A stretch of DNA of 64,000 nt from Tipula vernalis (Eukaryota > Arthropoda > Insecta > Diptera > Tipulidae): positions 336,695,106 through 336,759,105 of the forward strand of contig OY282558.1 of assembly GCA_958295665.1 (NCBI GenBank). The letters are read 5' to 3'. This document shows, piece after piece, positions 1 through 10,573 of this stretch; position 1 is the stretch's first letter; the number at the start of each line of letters is the position of its first letter. The notes beneath the pieces are model-generated. The model saw only the letters and a list, made by a program, of their open reading frames with translations, was not told the DNA's origin and searched no databases. A program made the position numbers and the translations under genes.

Positions 1-67
1 AAATCAATTTTTATTTTCATCTCTAAAACCGGTGTCTCATAATGCAAATTTTATTTGCGTATTTCAG

Positions 68-1246
68 GTTTACAAACTTCCGAAGATGCACGATTCTATG
101 CATTGTCAAAAAAATTCACACCATTCAGCAATCAAGATAAACCATTAGTTATCCAATTCTCAGTGAAACATGAACAAAATATTGATTGTGGTGGTGGATA
201 TCTTAAATTGTTCGATTGCTCATTGAAACAAGAGGAGATGCATGGTGAAAGTCCATATCTACTTATGTTCGGTCCAGATATATGCGGGCCAGGAACCAAA
301 AAAGTTCATGTCATCTTCAGCTACAAAGGAAAGAATCATTTGATCAACAAAGAAATTCGTTGCAAGGATGATGTATTCACACATTTCTACACTTTAATCG
401 TTCAACCTGATAGCACATACGAAGTTTTGATTGATAATGAGAAAGTTGAATCTGGTTCGCTAGAAGATGACTGGGATTTCTTACCACCAAAGAAAATCAA
501 GGATCCCGAGGCCAAAAAACCAGAAGATTGGGATGAACGTTCAACCATTGATGATCCAGAAGATGAGAAACCAGCCGATTGGGACAAGGCAGAACACATT
601 CCAGATCCAGATGCTACAAAACCAGATGATTGGGACGATGAAATGGATGGCGAATGGGAACCACCAATGATTGATAATCCAGAATACAAAGGCGAATGGA
701 AACCAAAACAAGTAAGTCGACAAAGGCGAATGTAAATCAAAATATTATGTATTTTTAATTAGAGTTGGTAAATTAATCATTTTATTTAATTTGTTTTAAT
801 CAATTTTACAAACAAAAGTCCACTACTATAATGTTTTGTTTTCATACTTCCAGATCGATAATCCAGCTTACAAAGGTATCTGGAAACATCCTGAAATTGA
901 CAACCCAGAGTATACACCAGACTCCAATATCTACATCCGCGAAAACATTTGCACAGTCGGTTTAGATTTATGGCAAGTTAAATCAGGCACAATATTTGAT
1001 AACTTCCTATTCACCGATGATGTTGCTTACGCAGCTGAAGTAGCTGGAAAAGTGAAAGCTACACAGGAAGGAGAAAAGAAAATGAAAGATGCCCAAGATG
1101 ACGAAGAACGTAAGAAGGCCGAAGAAGCAGCTAAAGAGGCAGGTGAGAACAAAGACGATGAAGATGACGATGATGAGGATAATGATGATGAAGATAACAC
1201 AATACGTGGTGAAGTAGAAGAAACCGAAGCCCATGACGAATTATAG
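68..1246 (+). CDS. Calr: Calreticulin, last two exons (5' end outside window)
   Basis: ER-lumen calcium-binding lectin chaperone that folds monoglucosylated glycoproteins. Two exons are visible: 68-711 (acceptor AG at 66-67, starting inside a Gly codon) and 854-1246 (donor GTAAGT at 712, acceptor CAG at 851-853, phase 0). They encode the globular domain (KHEQNIDCGGGY, FGPDICG, the paired cysteines), the P-domain arm with its two repeat types (DPEAKKPEDWDE-like and GEWEPPMIDNPEYKGEW-like), and the acidic D/E-rich C-tail that binds calcium with high capacity and low affinity. The last four residues are HDEL, the ER-retrieval signal, followed by TAG. Only the signal peptide and first residues are missing, upstream of the window. 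No frameshift or stop interrupts it, so it is read as a functional host gene. The likeness to fly calreticulins is from memory of the family. Confidence 0.97.
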
Positions 1247-1978
1247 AAAAACATACAAAACACCCAAAATTAATTTATATATATTATATATATTTTTTTG
1301 TTTATAATTATTTTTTTTTTATTGTTGATGCAATATTGTTGTTTTTTTTGTTCAATATTACCGCGGGCTGTAATTTTAAATTTATGATTTACAAAAACTA
1401 AATTGATGAACGAGTTTACTATGTACACACAAAAAAAAATCAATCGTAGTTTATTTACTAAGTAAATTTAGCTCAAACTGATAATCCATCTAAATGCAAA
1501 TCGCGTGCACGCATCTCGTCCAATCTCAGTTCAGGTTATACTTGACGATTTTTTTTTTTTAATTTACTTTAAAAATAAATACTATTTGTAAAAATTCAAA
1601 AATTAACTTCTTAACGGCTGAAAATAGTTGTCAACTCTGGGTGTGAAAACTAAATGTTTTTATATAATTTAAATTTAATATAATATAATTAAAAGTTGAA
1701 ATCTACTAGATTTATATAATTAAAACAAAAAAGTATGACTGATGAATAATTTAGATATAATTTGTATTGAAAATAAGAGTGATGAGTCAAAAATAAATAG
1801 AAAATACAAAAAAGTTGTTTGTTTTTATAATTGGTTGGGCTCAGCTTTTTTCTAGCCATAAGATCTTGTTTTGCCATATTATAAACACTTGTTACGGGAA
1901 GGGCTGAAGCTGTGCTTTTGGTGTTTTATTTCTAAACAAACATCCAGATTTTATTTCTTTCTCTGTATAGGGTAATAG
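1247..1978. other. Non-coding, calreticulin 3' UTR and spacer
   Basis: AT-rich sequence after the calreticulin stop. There is no canonical AATAAA in the first 300 bases; an AATAAA-containing stretch lies near 1573. The distal part is low complexity and I see no gene. Confidence 0.5.
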
Positions 1979-2014
1979 CAAAGAATATCTATACTATAGT
2001 ATAGATATTCTTTG
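1979..2014. repeat. 36-bp perfect palindrome flanked by 8-bp direct repeats
   Basis: The segment is its own reverse complement (CAAAGAATATCTATACTA and its mirror). The octamer GGTAATAG occurs at 1971-1978 and again at 2014-2021, so the palindrome sits between direct copies that look like a target-site duplication. It may be two abutted TIR ends, a tiny foldback or an excision scar. Confidence 0.8.
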
Positions 2015-2053
2015 GTAATAGGCACTTATAAGATTTTGTATTTAGGTAACTTA

Positions 2054-2511
2054 TACCACGTTTACATTTTTAGTAGAATAAAAGTATGTGGCAAAAAAGT
2101 ATCGTCATGTGAACTCAAATTTAAATATTTTATCACATACTTTTTTGATATTTCGGTAAAGTATGTATCAAAAAAGTATTAGTATATTACGTTGTAATGT
2201 GAACTCTAACTAATAACTATATGTTAATGTCATTTGTATATTTGTTGTAAAAACAAAAATTTATACGTTTTTTTGTTAAACTACAATTTCGGGTGTTAAT
2301 CAAATAATTTGCCGACAAATCTAATAGAGTTTGAGAAGAAATTCACAAAACATAAACTGAATTGAATACAGAAATCCATCTGTCAAAACAACAAACTTTT
2401 ATAGTATGCGTTCACACTACAAATCGCAAAGCTAATGTGAACTGCAGCGGAAAAATAATTAAATAACAAAAAAGTACATACATATTAGGTACTTATAATG
2501 TAAACATGGTA
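2054..2511. mobile_element. MITE, 458 bp, TTA target-site duplication
   Basis: Terminal inverted repeats TACCACGTTTACAT (left) and TACCATGTTTACAT (reverse complement of the right end) differ at one base. TTA is duplicated at 2051-2053 and 2512-2514. No coding capacity is seen. The 3-bp TWA-type duplication fits PIF/Harbinger non-autonomous elements. Internally the motif TAATGTGAACTC and variants recur. Confidence 0.7.
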
Positions 2512-2719
2512 TTAAATAAGGTTTATAAAATACAACTCGTTTCTGAGCATTGTACATATAAACTAATCGCTTTTTCTTGAATCTTTCTACAAAAGAAACT
2601 AACAAGAAATATTCGTATCGTAACCTAAAATTAATACATTTTTAAGTCTTAACCAATATTAAAGGTATAAAGTAGTTTTGTTCTCTGTAATGGTTTTAAC
2701 TCGAAGGTCGTCGGATTCT

Positions 2720-3228
2720 AGGCCTATTCCACTAGCACAATTCCACTAGAGAGAATTCCACTGCACACAATTCCACTAGCACAATTTCACTTGGCACAAT
2801 TCCACTGGGCGCAATCCCACTTGGCACAATTCAACTTGCACATCAAGACACGAATCGTGTCTAGTGGAATTGTGCCAGTGGAATAAGCCTAGATTCCTAA
2901 TAACTGCAGCAACAGAAATATTTTTTACCATTGCTATCTTCACCATTTTTTTGAAAGGTATAGGCCCTTATTTTATTATCAATTAGCTTCTTTGCACATT
3001 GCAATTTTTATTAATTTAAAATCCATAGTTATAATTATCTTCGTAAGTACGTCTCAATCACACCAATAAAATATATTAGTGTATGTTTCCCTTTCATTAG
3101 TGTAACTATAAAAGTTGTAATGCAAGTTAAATTGTTCCCCAGTCGAATTGTGTCAAGTGGAATTGCCCCAGTGGAATTGTGTCTAGTGGAATTGTGCCTA
3201 GTGGGATTGTGCTAGTGGAATCGCCCGG
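2720..3228. repeat. Foldback-like element built from ~15-bp CACAATTCCACTAG repeats
   Basis: From 2723 to about 2842 a roughly 15-bp unit (CACAATTCCACTAG with variants) is repeated about eight times. Two units in reverse orientation follow at 2857-2893, and about six more reverse units lie at 3137-3227. The outer ends read GGCCTATTCCACTAGCAC and, reverse-complemented, GGGCGATTCCACTAGCAC. The whole is therefore an inverted pair of short tandem arrays around an AT-rich centre, as in foldback elements or MITEs with repetitive TIRs. No clear TSD is seen. Confidence 0.75.
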
Positions 3229-3249
3229 TACCGTAAAACTTTATTGACT

Positions 3250-3718
3250 AATGAAAGCTGAGATTTTCAGTTTCGGGAATACTGTGTAACATCAGGATGG
3301 CAGCGGCATAGGTTGGTTATCGGTAAATCGGCTGTGTACAACAAGTATAATATTGGTCCGCGGATGCTGCCTTGTCGGGGGGACACCTGCCTTTATATTA
3401 TTTTATATCAGTTGCACTGTTTTGTTTAACCATATGTTGCCTAGATAGTTTCCCAAAACTGAATGAAATTTCAGAAGCTCTTTAATTTTGTAAATTAGTC
3501 CATCGAGCGAAATTTTATCAAAGGTTTGTGCGATTCCCAAGAAGACAGCAGAACAATATTTGTTTTTGTCAAAGATGCTTTTGATTGCATTTACAATCCT
3601 GTGGACTTGTTCTATTATACCATGTTGATTTCAGAAACCAAATTGATGTTCTGGAATAATTTGCCGTACTTCTGGTTTTCAGCGTCTCTGTTCTCTTCCT
3701 CGACAACGGCTTAGTAAA
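3250..3718 (-). pseudogene. Jockey-clade LINE reverse transcriptase fragment
   Basis: Reverse-strand conceptual translation gives RT blocks in order: IIPEHQFGF, a stop, IEQVHRIVNAI, a decayed AFLDISQAFDKV-like block (AVFLGIAQTFDKI), then QGS and GPILYLLYTADLP after a frameshift. This matches the palm region of Jockey-type LINEs, and the same blocks occur in the better copy at 34.3-35.9 kb. It has at least one stop and one frameshift and lacks endonuclease and C-terminus, so it is dead. It abuts a copia fragment at about 3718. Confidence 0.8.
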
Positions 3719-4475
3719 TCAATCGGTCAGCATGTTAACAGAAGGAGAACATTTCCACTGGACGATTTTCTTATGGTAATATTTCACAAAATATACTTTT
3801 GTATCAATGTGTTTTGATCGATGGCTTAATTTTTCTTTTTAATCAGGTTAATATGATAGTTGGTTGTCGGTTTCTTTGCTTTTTCTGAAAAACCAATAAA
3901 CTCCGCTTTAGTTGAAGAAAGCGCAACACATGTTTGCTTCCTAAAAGACCAATCAATTGACCCGCCAAATAATTGAAATATATAACCGGTATTTGATTTT
4001 CTATCTTTTCGATTTTTCGACTAAACCCGGATCATTTTCAGTATGCTTACTTAGAACTAATTTTAAATTCGTGGTGCCTTTTAAACACTTTATTAGTCTT
4101 TTTAATTCATTCCAATCTTCTTTTGATGTATGGCTGACTTTTGATGATAGTATAGATACACTTGTTGAAATATTTGGGCGTGTGCATACTGATATGTATA
4201 GCAAGCAACTAATAAGCCTTTGGAATTCTTTATTGTTGTTTTGGTACCCAGGATCCGTTGGTATATCCGAAATTTTAATGTCTTCTAAACCAGCATCTTT
4301 AACAACCTTTTCTATATAAGACTTTTGACTTAACGAAAATTTCCATGTTCATCTTTATTTACGTTTAAACCGACATAACATTTGAAATCACCGATCGTTT
4401 GATCTTTTGTTGCAATTAACAGATCATCAACGTTTACTAAAATATAACATGACATATTATTTAACCCTTTAGAAT
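3719..4475 (-). pseudogene. Copia-superfamily retrotransposon pol fragment (RT end and RNase H)
   Basis: On the minus strand, near 4440 downwards: CYILVNVDDLLIATKDQ (the copia YVDD box with Y changed to N); then MLYISVCTRPNIS and WNELKRLIKCLKGT (RT thumb); then DRKSNTGYIFQL, CVALSSTKAEF and RSKHIDTKVYF (copia RNase H). Stops and frameshifts separate the blocks. gag, protease, integrase and LTRs were not found nearby. It is a truncated dead copy lying directly upstream (in its own sense) of the Jockey fragment. Confidence 0.85.
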
Positions 4476-4990
4476 GCCATTTAAAATTAACTTACTTTCG
4501 AAAATAAAATACATATCACAACTATGCACTGCTATGTTATGGTGTTGCTAATATTTAACGGAAGGAGGCATTGACGGAAATATAAAACTTCCAATAGAAG
4601 CAAAGCATAGTCTGAAAAACGAAGCTTTTATAAGGGAATTAGAAACGAGGAAACAACCAAAGTTTTCATAGTAAAACACATAAATCATATGGGAAATCAC
4701 TTTTTTTCTAAGACAAATTTTTAAATGAAAACGTTACAATTTCTTAATTATGATTTCTGAAATATTTTCATAAATGTTTGAATTTCAACATATATGAATG
4801 TCGTTTAAGTAAATCGTTTTTATTTTCTTGTAATAATTGATTTATTTCAACCAAAATTTAAAAAAATTCATAATAACAGGATTCTGGTTAAATTGAAATG
4901 AAAGCTTACTACAAATCGTGTGGTCATTAAGTCAATATACATTACATAGATGCCAGTAACAATTTAGTAAAATCGTACTTAAAATTACCA
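4476..4990. other. No gene seen
   Basis: AT-rich spacer between the copia fragment and the next MITE; no open frame, repeat or splice pattern I can support. Confidence 0.4.
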
Positions 4991-5348
4991 CCTATTCTGG
5001 TAATTCCCGAGGACGGGGAATAATTTTCTTTTACAGAAGTTATTCCCAGATACATTTTCCAACTTTTTAATCTCCATTTTCATAAAGTAGATTCTGTCAA
5101 TTGGGGATTAAATTATTTTATTAATTAATATCAAATACATATAAACAAACATTTTCGTTAAAAATCTATTTCCCATCAATTCTTTCATAAAATCGGTGTG
5201 GAGAAGCAAACGTCAAAACTGCTGTAACTGGGAATAACTTTTTCCCAATAAAAAATATTTCCCGAACACCAGAATACACTTTGGGGAAAAGGGAATAATA
5301 CTGCAACAAAATTTAAAATTTCTATTCCCCGGGAATTACCAGAATAGG
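4991..5348. mobile_element. MITE-like element, 358 bp, 19-bp TIRs
   Basis: The left end CCTATTCTGGTAATTCCCG is exactly the reverse complement of the right end (5330-5348). The interior is non-coding and contains further TTCCC/GGGAA pieces near both ends. No convincing target duplication is seen, so the family is unassigned. Confidence 0.65.
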
Positions 5349-5605
5349 GCAATTTGAGAATTGTAGGAAAGCAAAAGAAATAAACAAAATATTGTTACGG
5401 TGACACCTAGGGTGTAATAGAATAAGTTAAATTAATAGTTCAAAGTTTTACTGTACTAAAATGGAACTTTCCTTCATAAAACTGCTCTAAATGTTTCTAG
5501 ACTATTCTTATTGGAAAAGTCATGAAATTTCTAGAAGTTTGGTTTGTGTCAAAAACATCTATAGTTCCAAGACGAATTATTGTTTGTTATTGTCTGATAA
5601 TGACT

Positions 5606-6820
5606 ATGCTGTGTGCCTCAGAAGACTTTTCAAACTAAACTTTTGTGAGACCCAGTAATTCATGCAATATTTAAATAGATGTCACTAGGTTAAAAGTATT
5701 CAATTGTGCCTCATACCAAACTAAACCTTTTAAATGTCATTCAAATTTCATAAACAACTCAAAATATTTAATTTATTTAATTTGTAAAGGTTTGTTACAG
5801 TAATTTTTTTATTTTATTTGTAGGTAACAAGAAACTATAACAAAACTGAAATGTACAAGCATTGCTAATGATAATGCTTATATCCGCAAACACTTGAGTG
5901 TCTGCTGATTCGCTTAATAAAATTTGCGGTCTATTCGCTCAACATCAAACTTTTAAAGGTTTCACATTTGAAATAAAATTTCGTGTTTTTGTGTTTCTAT
6001 ATTGGCTGGCCAATGGAGCGGACTATAGGATCACTGGTATAAGTTTCAATATATCAAGATATTATGTGAGAACAACTGTGCACAAAATTCTTGATGTTTG
6101 TAAAGCTCGCACCAAAGGTAGTAAAATTGCCAAGTTTTTATTTATATAGTCTTATTGGCGAACAATTTAATCGACGATCGGCCACTTCGATATTTTCGAA
6201 AGCGTTAAGTGCTATCGATGGATGCCACATAAAAATTGTTGTACTGACTGCGTTACATAGGTAATATATGAATCGTAAACTTGATTACAGCATTAATTTA
6301 ATGGCAGTATGCGACAGTTCTGGTAAATTTATTAATATTTGTTGTGGATACTCGGTTTCTGTACATGACCAAAGAGTCCTACGGAATAGTCAATTATATC
6401 GCAAAGAAACATTCCCACCTCATGGATTTTTTTCTATTAGGTGACAGTGAATACAAATGTTCGTTAGACCAGGTAGCTATTATCACAACGTTCGTAAGAA
6501 AAGGCAACTTAACCGCAGTAGAAAAAAAAATTTAACGTTATGCATAGCAAAGCACAAAGCATTGTGGAAAATGCTTTTGGAATAATGAAAACCGATGGCG
6601 GGCGATTTTTTTAAAATTACTGAAATCGAAAATTTTTTGTTTTTCAATTACATTTAAATACTACGCATACTACATGTTTTAAACAGTACGTCATACAAAT
6701 TGAAAATTCGTCGAAAAGTAACCTCGTAATTTGACTTTTCATCTAGCATCTACGGGGAAATAGCGAAAGCTTCAAAATTTGAAAAGTTTAGTTTGAAAAG
6801 TCTTCTGAGGCACACAGCAT
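5606..6820 (+). mobile_element. Decayed PIF/Harbinger transposon with 39-bp perfect TIRs
   Basis: Positions 5606-5644 and 6782-6820 are exact 39-base inverted repeats, beginning ATGCTGTGTGCCTCAGAAGA on the left. Between them lies a broken Harbinger transposase. No clean 3-bp TSD is visible at the ends. The TIRs are perfect although the gene is badly decayed. Confidence 0.8.
5898..6650 (+). pseudogene. PIF/Harbinger transposase pseudogene
   Basis: Transposase blocks in order: FRVFVFLYWLANGADYR followed by a helix-turn-helix-like stretch (5985-6110); ALSAIDGCHIKI, the first catalytic Asp block (near 6210-6240); SINLMAVCDSSGKF and GYSVSVHDQRVLR; LGDSEYK, the second Asp block, in another frame (near 6450); then IVENAFGIMK with the catalytic Glu (near 6560). 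Several stops and frameshifts separate these blocks. It belongs to the DDE_Tnp_4-type nucleases by motif and is not functional. Confidence 0.8.
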
Positions 6821-7182
6821 GATGTAATTTTGGTAACTAAATGATGACGGCAACGTCGCATATTACTTTACATTTATTTTCATACCAACACATATTTACT
6901 TTTTATTTGTACACTCTTGACAAAAATATTGCATTAGTTCAAATTCATTTTTGAATTTAATAAAAAAATAATTAAGATAATTTAAATTTAAAAGGTGTCT
7001 TGATGTTGATAATCGAATTGTGCCTTAATATTTTTATATTTAACGTTTAGTAAAGCATTGAAATATGTAGGCTTATTCGTATTTTTTAAAACAATGAAAT
7101 ATGTCATTTTTTGGTCCACGAGTGTAATAAAGTTAGGTTATAGGTGTTTTTCCCAAAACCAACAAAAATGTTGGTGATTAAT
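6821..7182. other. No gene seen
   Basis: AT-rich non-coding sequence following the Harbinger copy. Confidence 0.4.
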
Positions 7183-7380
7183 CCGTTAAATTCCTGAAAT
7201 GCATGCGATTTAAGCTTAATTCATGTTTCCATTGTTTTTAAGATGTTAATATACCCGAATTTGGCATTTTGTTTTCTAAGTAGGTTAAACCTCACCAATT
7301 ATCTCCAAAAATAGTCATTTTCCCGTTAAGTTGCTGAAATGCATGCGATTTAAGCTTAATTCATGTTTTCATTGATTTAT
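7183..7380. repeat. Pair of 58-bp direct repeats, 140 bp apart
   Basis: Copy one 7183-7240 and copy two 7323-7380 share the core GAAATGCATGCGATTTAAGC and its continuation, with a few substitutions. This looks like a local duplication or two units of a degenerate tandem repeat. Confidence 0.7.
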
Positions 7381-7435
7381 GATTGACAAGACAAAAAAGT
7401 AACATTGTAATATTTTTGATTTCTTGATTTATTTT

Positions 7436-7807
7436 TTACCGTCCTACTTTACGCCTGGAGTAGCCAAATCGAGGACGGGCGGCTACAGATCCGTCTTTGA
7501 AAACCACCTGCACATTGCATTGCTTCATGCCAACCTGTAGTGCTGACATGAAAGGTGGGTCGGCCCATGGATTCTGCACTCTCAACAGGGGGTCATAGAT
7601 GTGTTTATCTTCATCACCGATCGTAATCAGATGATGAAAAATCCCTTTTGCATCCCGCCCCAACATTGTAATATTAAGAACGTGTGACAATTTTGTGTAA
7701 TTAAATAATTTTTTTTCGTATTTTTCTGTAAACATCTTAGACACTAACAAAATATAGTGGCTATGGCGGTGAAAACAACATCGAATCCAAAAAAATTTGT
7801 CAACCAT
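7436..7807 (-). CDS. Unrecognised 123-residue ORF
   Basis: Open frame on the minus strand. I do not recognise the protein. Its second half looks like real protein (mixed composition with charged, Gly, Pro and Trp residues, e.g. GRDAKGIFHHLITIGDEDKH and QNPWADPPFMSALQVG) and ends in a basic tail SRRKVGR. The codons there are less AT-rich than the surrounding DNA. The first ~35 residues are less convincing, and a TTTACAG acceptor-like site near 7730 means they could be intron or UTR; an internal Met near residue 49 could be the true start. It may be the last exon of a small conserved gene, a single-exon gene or a retrocopy. Confidence 0.45.
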   Translation of the reverse strand: MVDKFFWIRCCFHRHSHYILLVSKMFTEKYEKKLFNYTKLSHVLNITMLGRDAKGIFHHLITIGDEDKHIYDPLLRVQNPWADPPFMSALQVGMKQCNVQVVFKDGSVAARPRFGYSRRKVGR

Positions 7808-8070
7808 AGCAATTTTTGGTTGTTTTCGTAATATAAAATTTGAAACTTATCGACACGTCGATATTTATTTTAAAAATGAGAAACTGTCAATAATTTTTTT
7901 TTATTGTTTTGACAAATTGCCAACTTCAAAATTAATGATTAATGCCTCAACAGATAACAGACTTCGCTTCTCTGCGCCTTTATGATTTTTTGCAACCACA
8001 TAGACGCCGCTAATCAGACATTTATTTATATGAAAAATGTTTGGGTTTTGAGAACAAATATTTTCATAAA

Positions 8071-8748
8071 AAAATATTTTATGTAGAAGTATTCCAGCTT
8101 TTAGAACGCGAGCCTAAAATCAAGGAACCCGAGAAAATCGACTCAAGCTTAGATGAATGGAAAGCAGAAGGAAATATATCATATAAAGACGTTGATTTCT
8201 TATATCCATCACGCCCTGATGTAAAAGTGTTGAATAAATTAAATTTAAATGTGCTCAAAGGACAAACGGTTTCATTAGTCGGGCAATCTGGATGCGGCAA
8301 ATCTACATGTATTCAATTAATTGAACGGTTTTACGATGTGATCGATGGAAGTATGTATTTCAATCGACAGTAAAGAAGTATCATCTCCATCGTTTAGACA
8401 ACTGCGATATCACAATTGTCTATTGTGTCGTCTCAAGAGCCAGCCTTATTCGATCGAACAATTACCGATAATATTGCTTATGGTGTAGCAGTAAAGCCGA
8501 AGTTTCACAATCCGAAGTTATTGAGGCGGCTAAAAATGCATATTCATAATTTCATTACGTCGCTTCCGCTTGGTTACGATACCCGAGTTGGCGAGAAAGC
8601 TTCCCAAATATCAGGTGGCCAAAAACAACGTATCGCTATTGCACGTGCGCTAATTCGTAATCCACAAATTCTACTGCTGGACGAAGCAACATCGGCGCTC
8701 GAACATGGGACGAACATGTATCACAATCGGTCATCGTTTGTGAAATGA
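8071..8748 (+). pseudogene. ABCB/P-glycoprotein-type second ATPase domain, orphan fragment
   Basis: Two open pieces (about 8071-8372 and 8416-8748) form one nucleotide-binding domain: an A-loop region with YPSRPDVKVL, Walker A GQSGCGKST (near 8280), Q-loop [11 protein letters not shown] signature [13 protein letters not shown], Walker [19 protein letters not shown] and NIAYG make it resemble the second NBD of full ABCB transporters. A frameshift and stop near 8372 split the domain, and after Walker B the sequence diverges with the D-loop, switch His and remainder absent. No transmembrane domain lies upstream. A gene fragment or partial duplicate, not an active transporter. Confidence 0.85.
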
Positions 8749-9003
8749 TTTATTACAACCAAATTTAAGTTCCAATAGATTTTTTTACAATTGCTTTCTT
8801 ATATGCCCATTTGGATGTAAATTTCAACTAATTACGATTTTCCAAGTATTTACTATAAAAACAACAACAACAAATCTAAATGTTATTCGTCGCAAAAAAC
8901 GATCAGTTTAAAAAAAATAAAAAATTAAATAATTGTTGTTGTTGTATAACGATAAGTTCAAAACAAGATCGAACCGCAGAGCGAAAACAATACTGTGAAT
9001 GCA

Positions 9004-9173
9004 GGGGTGAGATGTTGTAACCATCACGTTTTTCGCTTCGATGCATTTTCGATAGAATAACGGTATTTTAGAACTAAATTGTTTTAAAATTTTATATTTT
9101 TAACAAAGCAGTACAGTTATTCTATCGAAAATGCATCGAAGCGAAAAACGTGATGGTTACAACATCTCACCCC
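9004..9173. mobile_element. MITE, 170 bp, 58-bp perfect inverted arms
   Basis: 9004-9061 and 9116-9173 are exact reverse complements (starting GGGGTGAGATGTTGTAACCA), separated by a 54-bp loop. Transcribed, this would be a near-complete hairpin. No clear TSD is seen. Family not identified. Confidence 0.8.
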
Positions 9174-9730
9174 AGGACATAAATTTTGGTCGTCTCATGA
9201 GTCGGTGAGGCGAGAATTACCGGATCGTAATGGTATTAGTTATTGTGTGTGTATTCGAATGCTCCTTAACCATAACCTGCTAAAATTCTCTCTTTAGAAA
9301 GCCTGATTGCGTTGATAGCTAACTTACACACATTTAATAATATATACTGAAGAGTGTATTGGTCACTACAAAAAACCATATAAAAAAAATTCAAATTTTT
9401 TTGTTTCTTACCACTACTAATTCCAGTTGATATCACACACTACTTAATATCAACTAACAATTGAGCATTTTACTCTCTGTTTTTTGCTCTTCTTCTACAA
9501 CAAAACTCAATTTTACGAAATGTCAAAATCAAAACCATAACCTGCTAAAATTCTGGAGATTATGATCAAAACTCAGAAATCGTGAAGTTAAACCCCATTA
9601 ATTAATTAATTACAAGAAATTAAAGTAAGTTTAAATGATTTTTAAAGTAATTTATATTAGTTTACGTGATTTTAAATTTTATATGTGCTGTTATAGTTTC
9701 CTTTTTTAATTTTGAAGAAAATACAAAGAA

Positions 9731-10558
9731 GTGCATACACGATGCCAACCATTGAAATGTATGTTATGCGGTGAATCATTTCTCGAGGAATCAATTATTA
9801 AATCTCATATACGTATCGTGCACGCAAACGAATTAACTCAACATTCGTGCCGCCTTTATGGTAAATTGTGTCGCGATGGTCGAACCCTATCGAAACATTT
9901 ATGGGAATATTTCAGCGAAAAAAATCATTCCTGTTCGGCATATGGTTTCGCATCGAAATAAAACTGTTACGTGTGATATGTGCGGAGAAGAATTTCCCGA
10001 TGGACGCTCCCTCATGAATCATCGTCATTCGCATACGAATGTTACAGGGCGACAATTCCCTTGTCGCGAGTGTGGCAAAATATTTGGTTCGCGTAGTTCA
10101 CAACAAATTCATATACGTGTTCATACGGGTGAGAAACCTTACTGGTGCCGTTATTGTTGGAAAGCTTTTGCTGATTGTGGGACATTACGAAAATATGAAA
10201 GGATTCATACACGTGAGAAACCTTACGTTTGTTCAGAACATTACGATCACATCATTCGAGCCCTGACACCAAAAGGGGAAATTCCAATACACCTTATTAC
10301 TGCCAAGTTTGTCACGAGTTATTTGTAATGTCACTAGATTTAATTCAACACAGTGACATGAATACGGCCGTGAAGAGACAATCGATTGCAAGTAAATGTA
10401 GAACGGTGGAGAATTAATTATAATATTTGTCATATCAATGTGTATTCTATTTTATATTTATAGATGGAGCCACGAAAATATAAACGGAGAAGGAAATTAA
10501 AACCGCACGAGTTGGAAAAATTTCGTGCCGAAAAAATGGCAAATTATTTTCGGTTTTT
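9731..10558 (+). pseudogene. C2H2 zinc-finger protein remnant
   Basis: Consecutive fingers can be read: CMLCGESF...HIRIVH, a degenerate CRLYGKLC finger, CDMCGEEF...HRHSH, CRECGKIF...HIRVH with a TGEKPY linker, CRYCWKAF with its first His changed to Tyr (YERIH), and CQVCHELF. Frame changes occur near 9940 and again near 10230-10290, so no single frame spans the array. After a stop near 10417 an acceptor-like TTATAG precedes 10464, where a basic C-terminal piece (MEPRKYKRRRKLKPHELEKF) ends at a TGA near 10563, beside a MITE insertion. A decayed transcription-factor gene; identity unknown. Confidence 0.75.
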
Positions 10559-10573
10559 ATTTTGAGCATAATA

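Noticed and set aside
402..740. 112-codon minus-strand ORF
   Set aside because: Antisense of the calreticulin P-domain; Ser/Gly pattern comes from the repeated D/W/P codons read backwards.
1007..1263. Minus-strand ORFs rich in Ser or Phe/Ile
   Set aside because: Antisense shadows of the acidic calreticulin tail.
3526..3714. 62-codon plus-strand ORF
   Set aside because: Antisense of the Jockey RT fragment, which explains the sequence better.
3957..4319. 120-codon plus-strand ORF
   Set aside because: Antisense of the copia RT/RNase H fragment.
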